The notes under the pieces are model-generated. The model did not search any database and had not been told where the DNA came from. It was given only the letters and a program-made list of their open reading frames with translations. Positions 47,187 to 57,842 of a stretch of DNA of 64,000 nt are shown here, one piece after another. How positions within the stretch are numbered: position 1 is the stretch's first letter; every line of letters begins with the position of its first letter. The stretch comes from Candidatus Berkiella cookevillensis (GTDB lineage Bacteria > Pseudomonadota > Gammaproteobacteria > Berkiellales > Berkiellaceae), in NCBI RefSeq assembly GCF_001431315.2, contig NZ_LKHV02000001.1:2294001-2358000 (forward strand), given 5' to 3'. Made by a program: the position numbers and the translations under genes.

Positions 47187-47216
47187 TGCTGAGAGCCAAA
47201 GATATGGCTCTCAGCA
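47187..47216 (+). terminator. Perfect 12-bp hairpin after secreted-protein gene
   Basis: TGCTGAGAGCCA (47187-47198) pairs with TGGCTCTCAGCA (47205-47216) around AAGATA. There is no T-run, so it may be a transcript-end stabiliser rather than a canonical terminator. Confidence 0.5.
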
Positions 47217-47369
47217 CATTCCTGCTATCTATCGCCAAACCAAGCTTCTTTATCTAATTCTATGAAACAAATCGACAGTCGGCAGCAATTAAACGCTCAA
47301 ATTCAAGTAAAAAAATTTATTCTCTGTATACTTAAGTAACATTATTATTTAAGTGTTAGGATTATCATT

Positions 47370-48752
47370 ATGCTTCAATTCTCCAAGAAAAAAAGGGGAA
47401 GTTCTAAGACCACCAAACGTATTCCTATTGCTAAGACAGCGCTTGAATCAGCATCTCTTCACGCATCAGAAAAAGAAAGCTTGCCAGAAAATAACTTAAA
47501 CATCATGCTTTCTAGTACTAATCTATTAGAAATAGAAACTGAAGTAAGTACAAAATCATCAAGAGTTGAAGATATCCATCAGCCATCATCATCCTCTTGG
47601 GAAGATATTGATGTAACGCGCTCCATCGCCTATCAAACCAACTTAGAAAAAATCAGCTCAGAATCAAGAGAAGCATCATGGGAAGATATGCATTTAGAAG
47701 AATGAGAACAAACAGAGACTGATACAAATACTAATGCATATACAATTGATGAATGCGCACCCGATACAGATACAACCGCCTCATGCGCCGCAACGAGATC
47801 TACATCTACACTTCCCTCATACTCAAAATCAAAGGCAAGCAAAGAAACAACCAACCTTAAATTATTTTCTGACTTATCTTGCTTGAGAAAATTATCAAAA
47901 AAACCGCCTACCAATAGAATGAGCCAATTTGTAATGTTATTAGGAAATCCTGATGTACCAAGAAAACATCCTGGTGTAGATGACACATATCATCCTAAGA
48001 AAAACCTTGATCTGGAATGGAAAGATTTACTAGAACGTGGCATGACGACTTTGAAATATATCAATCACAAGAATCGTGTTTTCAAAGGAGCTTGCTCAAA
48101 TACTATTTTTCTACGCACGCCTATTTCTAAGGAAGATGATGCGCTAACAAAGAGAATTCATACAGGTCATACTCTCGACTTCTATAAAGCATCTATTCAA
48201 AATGAAAAGCAATTACCTATAGAATTTCATTTTGCAGGTCATGGCAATGCAGAAACAATTGGGCCTATGTCATCTGACAAAAGACTCACACCCGCTGTAG
48301 TGGCCGAGCTCTTTGATTATATTGCTCAGAGCTGCGATTTAGCAGACACTTTAAAAGGCAAAAAACATTTGATTTTCAATTTCCATGTTTGTAATGCTGC
48401 ATATATTGATGTAAGTGACTGTGTTACAGATGATGACATTCAGAAAAAATTACTGAATCAATCGGTTATTGGTAAGTTTTATCAACAAATGATTGCACTT
48501 GGATATACGAATATTACTGTAATTGGCTACCGCGGTTTTTATCAAGGAATGACAAATGGCTCAAATAGCTTTGTGACAGACACTATTCAAAGCAATCCAG
48601 GTAAATTAGAGCTTCCGATAAATAAAGTTACATACTCTATCGAACGAAAAGGTCAAGAAGATGTTTTTAGTTTGCCAAAAACGGATTTAGGCAAAAGATT
48701 TCATGTTGATTTGGAGCCTATCAGAAACGGACAGCAATTAAGACATATATAA
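47370..48752 (+). pseudogene. Caspase-fold-like (clan CD) protein, paralog 1, interrupted by in-frame TGA
   Basis: One frame of 461 codons starts at ATG 47370 (AGGA upstream) and is broken only by TGA at 47703-47705. After it the same frame continues (EQTETDTNTNAYTIDE) to 48752; a TTG at 47883 is merely a possible restart. The N-terminal part is Ser/Glu-rich and disordered (with the repeated phrase SWED at two places). The C-terminal 280 residues contain FHFAGHGNAE and IFNFHVCNAAY, the His and Cys of a caspase-type dyad, then SVIGKFYQQMIALGYTNITVIGYRG. It is clearly paralogous to the gene at 49010. Either broken, or expressed by readthrough or restart. Confidence 0.65.
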
Positions 48753-48773
48753 GCCCTGTAATTTACACTGTAG

Positions 48774-48809
48774 TTTGTTCCCAGCAGCCCTTAGGCTACT
48801 GGGAACAAA
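48774..48809 (+). terminator. Hairpin after caspase-like paralog 1
   Basis: TTTGTTCCCAG (48774-48784) pairs with CTGGGAACAAA (48799-48809); the inner loop can add CAGCC/GGCTA pairs. Likely transcript end. The remaining 200 bp to the next gene holds nothing I recognise. Confidence 0.6.
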
Positions 48810-49009
48810 ACTGATCTAGCATGACACATTAACTAATTTTTTCATTACAAAACTTCTTCTTGATTCTATTGATGCAAATACACTCAAATATCTAGCTAAA
48901 GTTGCCTGCTGCTCCTAGAAGCCACATTTCTTCCTTAGTAGACAAACTATCTAGTATTTGCTACCATCCATCATCATACAATTCTTAGTATTTAACCCTA
49001 AATTACACA

Positions 49010-50029
49010 GTGAGTATTATGATCGGTAACACAGAAGCACAGATTGTTGAACCATCCATCTCTATGATAGATCGCTTCTATTGCACTTCAGCGAACACCT
49101 TAACCCAATATTTTGATACTCGTAAACGCATTCATAAAGGCAGATTCTCTGATTTTGTGTTATTACCATTGCCACTGATGCTTCTTGAGCAAGAAATTTC
49201 AGAATTAGATTCTGAAGTAACAGATATCTATCAATTCAGTAAATCGACCATCGGTATGCTAAAAAATACTAAGTCTAAGAAAGTATACCCATTTCCAATT
49301 ATTCCTATAAAAAATTCTCTTAAAGAGGTTCAGCCCATTGAAACCTGCACACTTGCTGCATGCGCAACAGCCATTTTAAATGAAAAACAATTTATACCTA
49401 CTTTTAACATTGTAGGACATGGCACACCATCGGGTGTTGGCTTTTCAGATGTTGATACTCAATTAAACCCTGCTGCTTATGCGGGGCAAATACAAGAATT
49501 ATTTGAGTGGCACAAGCTATCTGCTTTAAAGCATCGCCCACTTAATTTTGTCTTTCATACTTGCAATAGTGCATATGCGAAAGTTTCATCAACGATGGAG
49601 CGAGCAGACATCTTGAGAGCAGTTTCCGACAATTCATTCATCGGTATTTTTTACAAAGCCATGCAAGAATTCGGCTATGAGAATTTAACTGTGACGGGAT
49701 ATCGTGGCTATTATTGTTCTCTGACAGCACGTGGCGCAAGCAGACCAATAGTACAAGATTCATTTCATACCCCAAGCACTACACTAAATGCTCTCAAAGG
49801 GCAGTATGTTATCTCTAAAGCAGGTTGCAAGACTTCAGCAAGCACTATTGATCAGATGTGTTTCCCAGTTTTACCCTACGATAATATAACAACAAGTACA
49901 GAAATGAGTAGTAATGATTGGCTTGATGCTCCCGATCACAGAGAAGGCACTAGTAGTAGCTCTTTACATAGTGGTAGCTCAGATGGCCAAGTTGCTTTAT
50001 TAGCATCTATAAGAAGAATGAAAATATAA
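49010..50029 (+). CDS. Caspase-fold-like (clan CD, C80-like) protein, paralog 2
   Basis: This protein has 339 residues from GTG 49010; an ATG three codons later (49019) is equally possible and neither has a strong ribosome site. The core has FNIVGHGTPSGVGF (candidate catalytic His), LNFVFHTCNSAYAKV (candidate Cys), then FIGIFYKAMQEFGYENLTVTGYRGYY. The hydrophobic strand-GHG and strand-C-x-(S/A)-A spacing is that of caspase-like cysteine peptidases such as the MARTX C80 domain. The C-terminal 50 residues are Ser-rich and disordered. There is no signal peptide. Intact, unlike its upstream paralog. A secreted effector or toxin domain is plausible but unproven. Confidence 0.65.
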   Translation: MSIMIGNTEAQIVEPSISMIDRFYCTSANTLTQYFDTRKRIHKGRFSDFVLLPLPLMLLEQEISELDSEVTDIYQFSKSTIGMLKNTKSKKVYPFPIIPIKNSLKEVQPIETCTLAACATAILNEKQFIPTFNIVGHGTPSGVGFSDVDTQLNPAAYAGQIQELFEWHKLSALKHRPLNFVFHTCNSAYAKVSSTMERADILRAVSDNSFIGIFYKAMQEFGYENLTVTGYRGYYCSLTARGASRPIVQDSFHTPSTTLNALKGQYVISKAGCKTSASTIDQMCFPVLPYDNITTSTEMSSNDWLDAPDHREGTSSSSLHSGSSDGQVALLASIRRMKI

Positions 50030-50041
50030 AGTTAAAGAAGT

Positions 50042-50479
50042 TTATAGGATTTCTAAGCTTTCCAAAGCCTGAATAATAACATCATTGGCTGGTAGTAAAG
50101 GATAGTTTTTTAATTCTGCTCGTGAACACCAGGCTAAACTCTGGCCTTCTTTGCCAAACGGTATTCCCTGGTAGTCTCGCACCCAAAAGACTCTCAACCT
50201 TACACAATATTCAGGATAAACATGCTGAACCGTCAAGAAAGAGTGGGCATCTAATTCAGAAATACCTATTTCTTCCGTTAATTCACGCACCAAGCCAACC
50301 AGCGGTGTCTCAAATTGCTCAATCTTACCGCCAGGAAACTCCCAATAATTTGAATAAGGCTGATGCGACTGACGTTGCGTCAATAGCAGCTGCTTTTGCT
50401 CATTGACCAAAATGCCAACAGCCACTTCAAGTGGTAAAACCCGAGATGGCTTTAATTTTGTATTATTCAAGTCGACCAT
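50042..50479 (-). CDS. mutT: Nudix hydrolase, 8-oxo-dGTP diphosphatase (MutT)
   Basis: Start chosen at the ATG at 50479 ([20 protein letters not shown]), giving 145 residues. The Nudix box is [24 protein letters not shown], with all key glutamates. WEFPGGK and LPANDVIIQ are typical of MutT, which removes oxidised dGTP. It overlaps the 3' end of secA by 17 bp; the secA-mutT order is common in gammaproteobacteria. Confidence 0.88.
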   Translation of the reverse strand: MVDLNNTKLKPSRVLPLEVAVGILVNEQKQLLLTQRQSHQPYSNYWEFPGGKIEQFETPLVGLVRELTEEIGISELDAHSFLTVQHVYPEYCVRLRVFWVRDYQGIPFGKEGQSLAWCSRAELKNYPLLPANDVIIQALESLEIL

Positions 50480-53171
50480 GACAATGCTTATATTTCTTGC
50501 CAGAACCACACGGACAATCTTCATTACGGCCTACTTTAGGCGCAGCACGTGTTAAGGTAGCATGACCGCCGCCAACAGCTTGGAGCTTCTGCTCTTCTTC
50601 CATCTCTAAAGCATTGGCATCCGCATGCTGAAATTCCAAAGAAGATTCATCCACTTTTGATTGTTCAACTTCTTCAATTTGCTGGCCATTCTTGACTTCA
50701 ACCAGCGATAAAATACCAATCACTTGACGACGAATACTCACAAGTAAGGCAGAGAATAAATTAAAAGCTTCTCTCTTATATTCTTGTCGGGGATCTTTTT
50801 GTGCGTATCCTCTTAAGAATACACTTTGTCTCAAATATTCCATTTGCGTTAAATGATCACGCCAATGCGTATCTAAACTATGTAACATGACTGATTTCTC
50901 AAAGCGTCGCATCACATCGCTACCAACAGAAGCTTCTTTTTGTGCATAGAGATCATCTAAAGATTGTCTAATTTTTTCTTTCAAAGTCTCTTCATGCAAG
51001 CTCTTATCTTGCTCTAGCCATTCTCTGATCTTAAGATTCAAACCAAATTCATTTTCGAGCGTTTGCTCTAGACCAGGAATATCCCACATTTCTTCAATAC
51101 TGTGTGGTGGAATATATTCAGCTACGACAGCATTCACAACAGCACTTCGCACATCAGCAATGTGCCCAGAGATATCTTCTGTTGCCAGTAAAGCATCTCT
51201 TTGATCATAAAAAACTTTACGCTGATCATTGGCAACGTTATCGTATTCTAACAGTTGTTTACGAATGTCAAAGTTATGACCTTCTACTTTCCTTTGCGCA
51301 TTCTCAATTGCACGGTTTACCCATGGATGTGTGATAGCTTCGCCCTTTTGCACTCCTAAACGGCGCATAATCTGGCTCACTTTTTCAGAGGCAAAAATAC
51401 GCATTAAATTATCTTCTAATGAAAGATAGAAGCTGGATGAGCCAGGATCACCTTGTCTACCACTTCGACCACGAAGTTGGTTATCAATACGTCTAGACTC
51501 ATGTCGTTCTGTACCAATAATGTGTAAACCACCCGCAGCAACAACCTCATCATGACGCAATTGCCATGCTTTTTTAATGTCTTCAATTTCTTCTGGCGTG
51601 ATATCTTCGCGTGCTTTTATCTCAGACTCTAAAGAACCACCCAATGTGATGTCTGTACCACGGCCCGCCATGTTGGTCGCAATTGTAACAGCACCAGGTC
51701 GGCCTGCCTCAGCAACAATTTCAGCTTCTTTGTCATGGTGTTTTGCATTTAAAACCTGGTGCTTTATTTTATGTTTGTGCAGAATTTGAGATAAAAGCTC
51801 AGAGGTTTCGATCGATACGGTGCCCACCAAAACTGGGCGTTTCTTTGCAACACTCTCTTTAATTTCAGAGATAATCGCTTCAAATTTCTCTTCTTTCGTT
51901 AAATAAATCATGTCCGCATTGTCTTTGCGCACACAGGGTTTATTGGTCGGAATCACAACCACTTCCAAACCATAGATTTGCTGGAACTCATAAGCTTCTG
52001 TATCAGCCGTTCCGGTCATACCCGCAATTTTATCGTACAATCTAAAGAAATTCTGGAAAGTAATAGAGGCCAGTGTTTGGTTTTCACTTTGAATCGTAAC
52101 ACGCTCTTTTGCCTCAACCGCTTGGTGAAGGCCTTCTGACCAACGACGACCTGGCATCGTGCGGCCAGTATGCTCATCGACAATGACAACTTCATCGTTT
52201 AAGACTAAATAATCAACATCCCGCTTAAATACATAATGAGCACGCAAGCTTGCATTCAAATAATGCAACAATCCAATATGGCGAGAATCATATAAACTCT
52301 GCCCTGACTCCAATATACCCGCTTTTACTAAAAGGGTTTCAACTCTTAGATGTCCTTCTTCTGTTAAGAAGACTTGCTTAGATTTCTCATCAATGCTGAA
52401 ATCACCTGGACCATCTTTAACAGGTTGTGGTTTCAACTGTGGCACAATCTCATTCATTTGCAGGTAATATTCATTACTGCTTTCTGCAGCACCTGAAATA
52501 ATCAAAGGCGTACGTGCCTCATCAATCAAAATAGAGTCGACTTCATCGACAATGGCAAAGCTCAATTCTTGACGTAAACATTCATCTAAACTAAAGGCCA
52601 TTTTATTACGAAGATAATCAAAGCCAAGCTCATTATTCGTTGCATAAATCACATCGCAGAGATAGCTTTGTCTTTTGACTTCTTGGCGCATGCGAGGCAC
52701 CACAATACCGACGGTTAAGCCAAGCGTGTGGTATAAAGGACTCATCCAGTGTGCATCACGTCTCACTAAATAATCATTCACCGTTACAATATGCACAGAA
52801 CGCCCTGTGAGTGCATTTAAATAGGCAGCTAATGTGGCCATGAGGGTTTTTCCCTCACCTGTTGCCATTTCGGCAATCTTGCCTTCATGCATCACCATGC
52901 CACCAATCAGTTGCACATCAAAATGACGCATATTCAGTGCGCGCTTACCTGCTTCACGCACCAAAGCAAAGGCTTCTGGCAAGAGCTTATCTAGAGATTC
53001 GCCCTTCTGATATCGTTGCTTAAAGCTTTCTGTTTTCTGAGGAATTTCCTCTAGCGAAAGAGCTTCATACTCTTTTTCTAGAGCATTAATTGCATGAACA
53101 TATTTATGGTACTTTTTAAGTAAGCGTTGGTTACGGCTACCTACAATTAACTTAGCAACATTAGAAAACAT
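50463..53171 (-). CDS. secA: Preprotein translocase ATPase SecA
   Basis: This 902-residue protein has NBD1 with Walker [27 protein letters not shown], the preprotein cross-linking domain, NBD2 ([37 protein letters not shown]), the helical scaffold ([22 protein letters not shown]) and a C-terminal zinc domain [14 protein letters not shown] for SecB and ribosome binding. The length is that of E. coli SecA (901). It drives protein export through SecYEG. It is followed by overlapping mutT and preceded by the M23 peptidase gene on the same strand. Confidence 0.97.
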   Translation of the reverse strand: MFSNVAKLIVGSRNQRLLKKYHKYVHAINALEKEYEALSLEEIPQKTESFKQRYQKGESLDKLLPEAFALVREAGKRALNMRHFDVQLIGGMVMHEGKIAEMATGEGKTLMATLAAYLNALTGRSVHIVTVNDYLVRRDAHWMSPLYHTLGLTVGIVVPRMRQEVKRQSYLCDVIYATNNELGFDYLRNKMAFSLDECLRQELSFAIVDEVDSILIDEARTPLIISGAAESSNEYYLQMNEIVPQLKPQPVKDGPGDFSIDEKSKQVFLTEEGHLRVETLLVKAGILESGQSLYDSRHIGLLHYLNASLRAHYVFKRDVDYLVLNDEVVIVDEHTGRTMPGRRWSEGLHQAVEAKERVTIQSENQTLASITFQNFFRLYDKIAGMTGTADTEAYEFQQIYGLEVVVIPTNKPCVRKDNADMIYLTKEEKFEAIISEIKESVAKKRPVLVGTVSIETSELLSQILHKHKIKHQVLNAKHHDKEAEIVAEAGRPGAVTIATNMAGRGTDITLGGSLESEIKAREDITPEEIEDIKKAWQLRHDEVVAAGGLHIIGTERHESRRIDNQLRGRSGRQGDPGSSSFYLSLEDNLMRIFASEKVSQIMRRLGVQKGEAITHPWVNRAIENAQRKVEGHNFDIRKQLLEYDNVANDQRKVFYDQRDALLATEDISGHIADVRSAVVNAVVAEYIPPHSIEEMWDIPGLEQTLENEFGLNLKIREWLEQDKSLHEETLKEKIRQSLDDLYAQKEASVGSDVMRRFEKSVMLHSLDTHWRDHLTQMEYLRQSVFLRGYAQKDPRQEYKREAFNLFSALLVSIRRQVIGILSLVEVKNGQQIEEVEQSKVDESSLEFQHADANALEMEEEQKLQAVGGGHATLTRAAPKVGRNEDCPCGSGKKYKHCHGRLE

Positions 53172-53418
53172 AAGCGCTTAATTCTATATAATTAGGGTTG
53201 AAAAATATGCTCAATCTAAACGGATTTTAGGTTAGACATCGATCCCATTTCAAAACAAAATGAAAAAGATATCACTCAAAATTCGCCCATCTTAAAGCAA
53301 AGAGCTGAGTCAGGCACTATATCATAGCTAAGATAGAACATGGAGTTTCTTTGCCTAAATACAAGTCCTTCGTATTTATTTTCTTAATTGATTTATCCAA
53401 CAAAAAAAAGAACATCAA

Positions 53419-54381
53419 CTAACTTTTGGGTTTTAAATTTGAAAAATACAGTCCTGGATCAACGGCTTTGTTGTCTTGTAACACTTCTAAATGCACATGA
53501 GGCCCTGTCGAGCGTCCCGTTGAACCCATCAATGCAATTGCATCCCCTTTCTTTACCATATCGCCTGGTTTGACTAAAGTTTCTTTATTATGTGCATAAC
53601 GCGTTGCTAAACCATTAGAATGTTGAATTTCAACTAATTTGCCATAATTATTTCTATCTTCGGAAATGCTCACGACACCGCTGGCAACCGCAAATACTTC
53701 ATCACCTTCTCGCCCAGCAATGTCTACCCCATTATGCTGAACAATCTTGCCTGTAAAAGGATCGGTACGGCGACCAAAAAAAGATGAAACCCAACCATTT
53801 TTTACCAGCTTTGCTTTGCCCCATAGCTCAGATGAGCGTCGCTGATGGTGGTTACGAAAGAGATCTTCAAGGAAAGTTAATTGTTGAAAACGTTTATTTA
53901 ACAACACTTCTAAATCAGACAAGTTCTTTAAAATGTCGCTCACTTCTATATCAGCAATTAAAGGACCACCTATGCCCATGGGTTCTGAAAAATTAAAGGC
54001 CTTGGGGTCAAGCTCTGCTTTTACGATTAATTGCTCACCCAAAGCGTTTAAGCGCAGCACACTATCCACCAAGCGACCAATATGTTCTGAAATGACGGTT
54101 AGTTGTTCATCTCTCTGCTCATCCTTGCCTGCGTCTGCTGGATGACTTGTTGATGCAGCAGCATCTTCTACATCGTGCTCATGAACATCATGTTCATGAA
54201 GAAGAATTTCAGCATTATTATGTTGTCTATCATACCAATATGTGAATTTGTAAGTTCCCCAGCTAGCAACACCTGTCAAAGCCACAATAGCAAATAATAT
54301 AAAAATGACTGATTTTTTAAGGCTAATTTTGAATTTTATGACATCACCACAAGTAGGATGCGCAACTGTTATGATATGCAT
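53419..54381 (-). CDS. M23 family metallopeptidase (membrane-anchored endopeptidase)
   Basis: This 320-residue protein has one N-terminal membrane helix (about 25-48), a helical region (to about 180) and a C-terminal LytM/M23 domain with zinc ligands VQHNGVDIAG, RYAHNKETLV and GPHVHLEVLQDNKAVDPGLYF. It would cut peptide crosslinks in periplasmic peptidoglycan. The motif set H-x3-D and H-x-H is complete. Location just upstream of secA on the same strand is common in gammaproteobacteria. Its start is three bases from the divergent dciA frame. Confidence 0.9.
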   Translation of the reverse strand: MHIITVAHPTCGDVIKFKISLKKSVIFILFAIVALTGVASWGTYKFTYWYDRQHNNAEILLHEHDVHEHDVEDAAASTSHPADAGKDEQRDEQLTVISEHIGRLVDSVLRLNALGEQLIVKAELDPKAFNFSEPMGIGGPLIADIEVSDILKNLSDLEVLLNKRFQQLTFLEDLFRNHHQRRSSELWGKAKLVKNGWVSSFFGRRTDPFTGKIVQHNGVDIAGREGDEVFAVASGVVSISEDRNNYGKLVEIQHSNGLATRYAHNKETLVKPGDMVKKGDAIALMGSTGRSTGPHVHLEVLQDNKAVDPGLYFSNLKPKS

Positions 54382-54440
54382 ATATGATTTTTTTTTATAT
54401 GATAGCTATTCCATCCTGCATAATGCTAAAAAATCATCAA

Positions 54441-54908
54441 ATGAGCCAACAAACAAAAAAAATTGATAGTATTCTAAGTAACGATGATTCTGTTTTTGGT
54501 CGGCTAATTAACAAAGCAAAAGCATTGTCTAAGCTCGATGACATTATTCAAAGCGTTTTGGATGCAAAGCTAAAAGGACGATACAAAATAGCAGGATATG
54601 AAAAGGGTGTACTCACTTTTCTTACAGATAACAGTGCAACTGCAACACAAATACGCTACCAAACCCCCGAAATACTCAAACGATTACGCAGCCAATCGCA
54701 ATGGGCTGGGCTTGTGACCATAAACGTCAAAGTACACCATCACTGGCACGAATATATTGCTCCTCCTCCTAAAGAGCCTGTCGGAGAGCCTGTGATGATG
54801 TCTGAACAATCCAAAGAAACCTTACGCATGCTGATCGAGAGTTTAAAAGAAGATCCACGCAATGAAGTGATTATTAAGAGCTTACATAAGCTCATTGCTT
54901 CAAGCTAA
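54441..54908 (+). CDS. dciA: DciA-like (DUF721) helicase-associated protein
   Basis: From ATG 54441 (MSQQTKKIDSILSNDDS) this is a 155-residue protein; ATGs at 54384 and 54423 give longer forms and none has a clear ribosome site. The DUF721 pattern is visible: L-x(n)-GVLTFLTDNSATATQIRYQTPEILKRLRSQ followed by INVKVHHHW. DciA loads the replicative helicase DnaB in bacteria lacking DnaC. It is divergent from the M23 peptidase/secA genes, a conserved neighbourhood for this family. Confidence 0.8.
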   Translation: MSQQTKKIDSILSNDDSVFGRLINKAKALSKLDDIIQSVLDAKLKGRYKIAGYEKGVLTFLTDNSATATQIRYQTPEILKRLRSQSQWAGLVTINVKVHHHWHEYIAPPPKEPVGEPVMMSEQSKETLRMLIESLKEDPRNEVIIKSLHKLIASS

Positions 54909-55199
54909 AAATCAATTTGCGCGATGCGGCTGGAAGGTGTGCGTTTCTACACAGCAACAAAACCTACTTTTCTATTCTTTTCTTTCGCAGTGGTATACAC
55001 TTAAAATATAAAGATATCTTTATATTCTTGTATATACGCTTGAATTTATGAATAAATTTAATATTGTGAATGAAACAGTATTTTCTTAAGCGCCAGATAA
55101 TACATTGAAAAAAACTGTGTTAGACAAGAGATCTTTAGCAAAGATAACGAAAGAAAAATTTAAAATACAAGCTCAAAAATACACACGAGGTATTTTAAA
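54909..55199. other. AT-rich intergenic region with perfect palindrome
   Basis: No gene is seen in these 291 bp. A perfect 22-bp palindrome (55005-55026, half AATATAAAGAT) lies about 175 bp ahead of the arylamine N-acetyltransferase gene and could be an operator. The last 100 bp are A-rich and may hold the promoter. Confidence 0.45.
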
Positions 55200-56009
55200 A
55201 TGGCGATAGATCTAGATTTATATTTCAAACGAATTGGATATCAAGGATCTCGTGAGCTAAACAGCCAAACCTTAATTAATATTCACAGACAACAATCCTT
55301 AACGATTCCTCTTGATATGCTCGATCATCATCTTGGTGTACCCCTTAGCCTTGAACCAGAATTTATCTTTAATAAAATTCTTCGTCATAAACGAGGCGGT
55401 GGTTGTTCTCAACTTAATGAAATTTTAGCACTGGCACTCATTGCCTTAGGGTTTAAGGTCGAGCGTCTTATGGCTAGGGTGTTTTATGATTTAGAAGAAG
55501 ATCAAGCACCTATTTTATCTCATAAAATGCTTCGGGTGACATTTAATGATGAAACTTGGATTTGTGATTGTGGGTTCTATTGCGGATTAATCGAGCCTAT
55601 CCCATTTGTATTGGATACACAGTTTGATCACTGCAATCGCTCTTTCATTCTGACAGAGCACAAAGAACACGGCATTATGTTTAAAGCAAAAATAGAGGAT
55701 AAATGGATAGAAATGTATACTTTTAATCTTATTTCATATATCCCAGAAGATTATAAAGCTGTCTTTTCTTATAACTGCATTAATCCCGAGAGACCTTTTT
55801 ACGATCATGCCATTGTGACAATGAATACCATCGATGGCAAAAAAGTATTATATGACAGAACCTTCGATAAAAAATCTGGCAAGAAAACGACTGTTATTAA
55901 TATTCGAACCTGCGAACAATATCATGAAATTTTAAGGGAAGAATTCAATATCGAGATACCAGAACACCCTAATTTTTTCCCAGACCCCATGCTGATGTTG
56001 AAACGGTGA
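55200..56009 (+). CDS. nat: Arylamine N-acetyltransferase
   Basis: This 269-residue protein has the NAT family triad in context: RGGGCSQLNEILALALIALGF (Cys; the usual form is RGGYCFE), ILSHKMLRV (His) and DCGFYCGL (Asp; usual DVGFG). It transfers acetyl from acetyl-CoA to aromatic amines or hydrazines. The altered RGGGCSQLN loop suggests a changed acceptor preference. ATG 55200 follows a weak site; the gene is monocistronic between AT-rich spacers. Confidence 0.85.
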   Translation: MAIDLDLYFKRIGYQGSRELNSQTLINIHRQQSLTIPLDMLDHHLGVPLSLEPEFIFNKILRHKRGGGCSQLNEILALALIALGFKVERLMARVFYDLEEDQAPILSHKMLRVTFNDETWICDCGFYCGLIEPIPFVLDTQFDHCNRSFILTEHKEHGIMFKAKIEDKWIEMYTFNLISYIPEDYKAVFSYNCINPERPFYDHAIVTMNTIDGKKVLYDRTFDKKSGKKTTVINIRTCEQYHEILREEFNIEIPEHPNFFPDPMLMLKR

Positions 56010-56167
56010 GTATGCTTTGAAGCACAGCTGTGTTGGGTATCCTGAATGATTTTATATCGGCAAATTCGAAAGTATTTTGACGGATTGTTCAGCTTAGCTG
56101 AGATTGCTATTCTTACACGGCTCGTCCGTATAGAATCTTGTAAACTTATTACGTTTCCCAACGATAA

Positions 56168-56872
56168 ATGTTAACAAACATCAAAAATGAATTATATATG
56201 TTTACTAAGATTGTAAAATATACTTTTCTGAAAATAATTCCAGTGAGCTGGACTATAATATCTATTATTGCTTTCTCTCTACAACAATTTGGTATATCAC
56301 CCTACTATATAGATCTAAAAAAGAAAGATTATATAAGTCCATTTTTAGAGGTATATTCAGGAGAAAAGATAAGGTTAAATCTTGATCTTAAAAAAAACAT
56401 ATCGATTAAAAACATACGAGATATTCAATGGACAATTGAAACAAAAAATAAAAAATACTACGCACAATCTTTATCCCCTGATTTCTTTGTGCCTGATAAC
56501 GGTGGTCTTTTAAATTGCTTTGTACATGTCATTACTGATGACAATCAAAAGTTTTCATCCCAGTTAAATTTTTCTGTGGTAGAAACTAAACCTATCGTTT
56601 TAAAAGCAAGTGAAAACATTCCTATATCATACAATGCCATAGATTTACCTCAACAAAAATTATACTTAACTGATCCTAAATTTGAAGTCTTAAATTCGGA
56701 TAATAAATGGATCGATATTGAATCTAACAATAATGGTTATTACATTAAAGAGGGTTCTGAGTTAAAAATAGTTAATAATAAAATCTTTGTCAGAGAGAAA
56801 GGTGAAACCAGCAACATAGAAAATTATGGGATTATCAATAATAAAAACATTATGAATTTAAAAAATCATTAA
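56168..56872 (+). CDS. Membrane-anchored protein of unknown function
   Basis: This 234-residue, very AT-rich and Lys/Asn/Ile-rich protein has one membrane helix (about residues 20-42, VSWTIISIIAFSLQQFGI) and a soluble beta-rich part (LEVYSGEKIRLNLDL, LNFSVVETKPIVL). A later ATG at 56198 (MFTKIVKYTF) is an alternative start. I recognise no family. Its composition differs from the housekeeping genes before it and marks the left edge of an accessory island. It is convergent with the DUF4238 gene. Confidence 0.6.
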   Translation: MLTNIKNELYMFTKIVKYTFLKIIPVSWTIISIIAFSLQQFGISPYYIDLKKKDYISPFLEVYSGEKIRLNLDLKKNISIKNIRDIQWTIETKNKKYYAQSLSPDFFVPDNGGLLNCFVHVITDDNQKFSSQLNFSVVETKPIVLKASENIPISYNAIDLPQQKLYLTDPKFEVLNSDNKWIDIESNNNGYYIKEGSELKIVNNKIFVREKGETSNIENYGIINNKNIMNLKNH

Positions 56873-56881
56873 AGTAAACAT

Positions 56882-57814
56882 TCATACGACCAAATCTTCA
56901 GGGACAGTTAATTCTCTATTATTAGCGTGAAAAGTTTCATAATATGTCTTTAAGCCTTCTAGAATTTCATTACGTGTACCCCAAAATGAAATATTCTCAT
57001 GAGGCGCATAAACTTGCTTTTTTGCAAAACATAAAATATTTGAATTTATCAAAGCAACCGTATCTTTTTCCGCATGAACAACTTGGTCATATCCTTCAAA
57101 ATCGCCAATCAATGCAAGCTTCCTAGAGAGCGTAAAAAATACCTGCGTATCACCACATCCAAATCCAGGACCAGTATGATATTTTTCCGGATTTTTCCAT
57201 ATCAATGCAATAGGAAAATCGCATGTAACAAATCGCTGCTCATTAGGAGCCTTAACTAATGTCCATTTGCGATTTAACATTGTTGCTAGAACAGTTTCGA
57301 AAAACTCAAAATACTCATTATAAATATGAGTACTTTTAGAAAACTCAACCTTAAATTTATCTTCCTCAAATAGCTTTTTATGTTCTTCAGTAATCAAAAC
57401 GCCATTTACTTTATAACCCACCTTGGAAGCAGCTATGTGCAGCACACGTTTCGCAATAAAATCGATCATGTTATTATGCTGCTCTCGTCTAAACGGGTTG
57501 CTTACTGCAAATAACGACATTAAATTTAGAATTGTAATTCTATCATCACCCTCGATTTTTTCTAGCGTCTCAACATTACGAATTGCCTTAGCAACATCGG
57601 CCTCAAATTTGCTACGAGCTGATTCGATCACGTTAGACATCATCCCATCCGCAGTTTTAAAACTGTTAAAATATGTTTCTGCCCCCACGTTGTGTGGACC
57701 TGCGTAAAAAACTCTACCGTCATTTAAGCTTAAAGTTGCTAATTTCCTACCGGAATTTGTGAACCCGTTTAAATAACATTGCGACAAATAATGTTGCTTC
57801 TTAGGATTGTTCAT
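56882..57814 (-). CDS. DUF4238 family protein
   Basis: This 310-residue protein begins NNPKKQHYLSQCYLNGFTN, the signature of DUF4238 (KxHxxSxxYLxxF). Further matches are VGAETYFN, FVTCDFPIAL and GCGDTQVFFTLSRKLALI. The family is uncharacterised but often lies in accessory and defence regions. The promoter region (57841-57960) carries tandem palindromes resembling a repeated operator. Located downstream of the Fic gene on the same strand, separated by 166 bp. Confidence 0.75.
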   Translation of the reverse strand: MNNPKKQHYLSQCYLNGFTNSGRKLATLSLNDGRVFYAGPHNVGAETYFNSFKTADGMMSNVIESARSKFEADVAKAIRNVETLEKIEGDDRITILNLMSLFAVSNPFRREQHNNMIDFIAKRVLHIAASKVGYKVNGVLITEEHKKLFEEDKFKVEFSKSTHIYNEYFEFFETVLATMLNRKWTLVKAPNEQRFVTCDFPIALIWKNPEKYHTGPGFGCGDTQVFFTLSRKLALIGDFEGYDQVVHAEKDTVALINSNILCFAKKQVYAPHENISFWGTRNEILEGLKTYYETFHANNRELTVPEDLVV

Positions 57815-57842
57815 CTTTTAGCTCTATGTATTTTAAGGTTTA

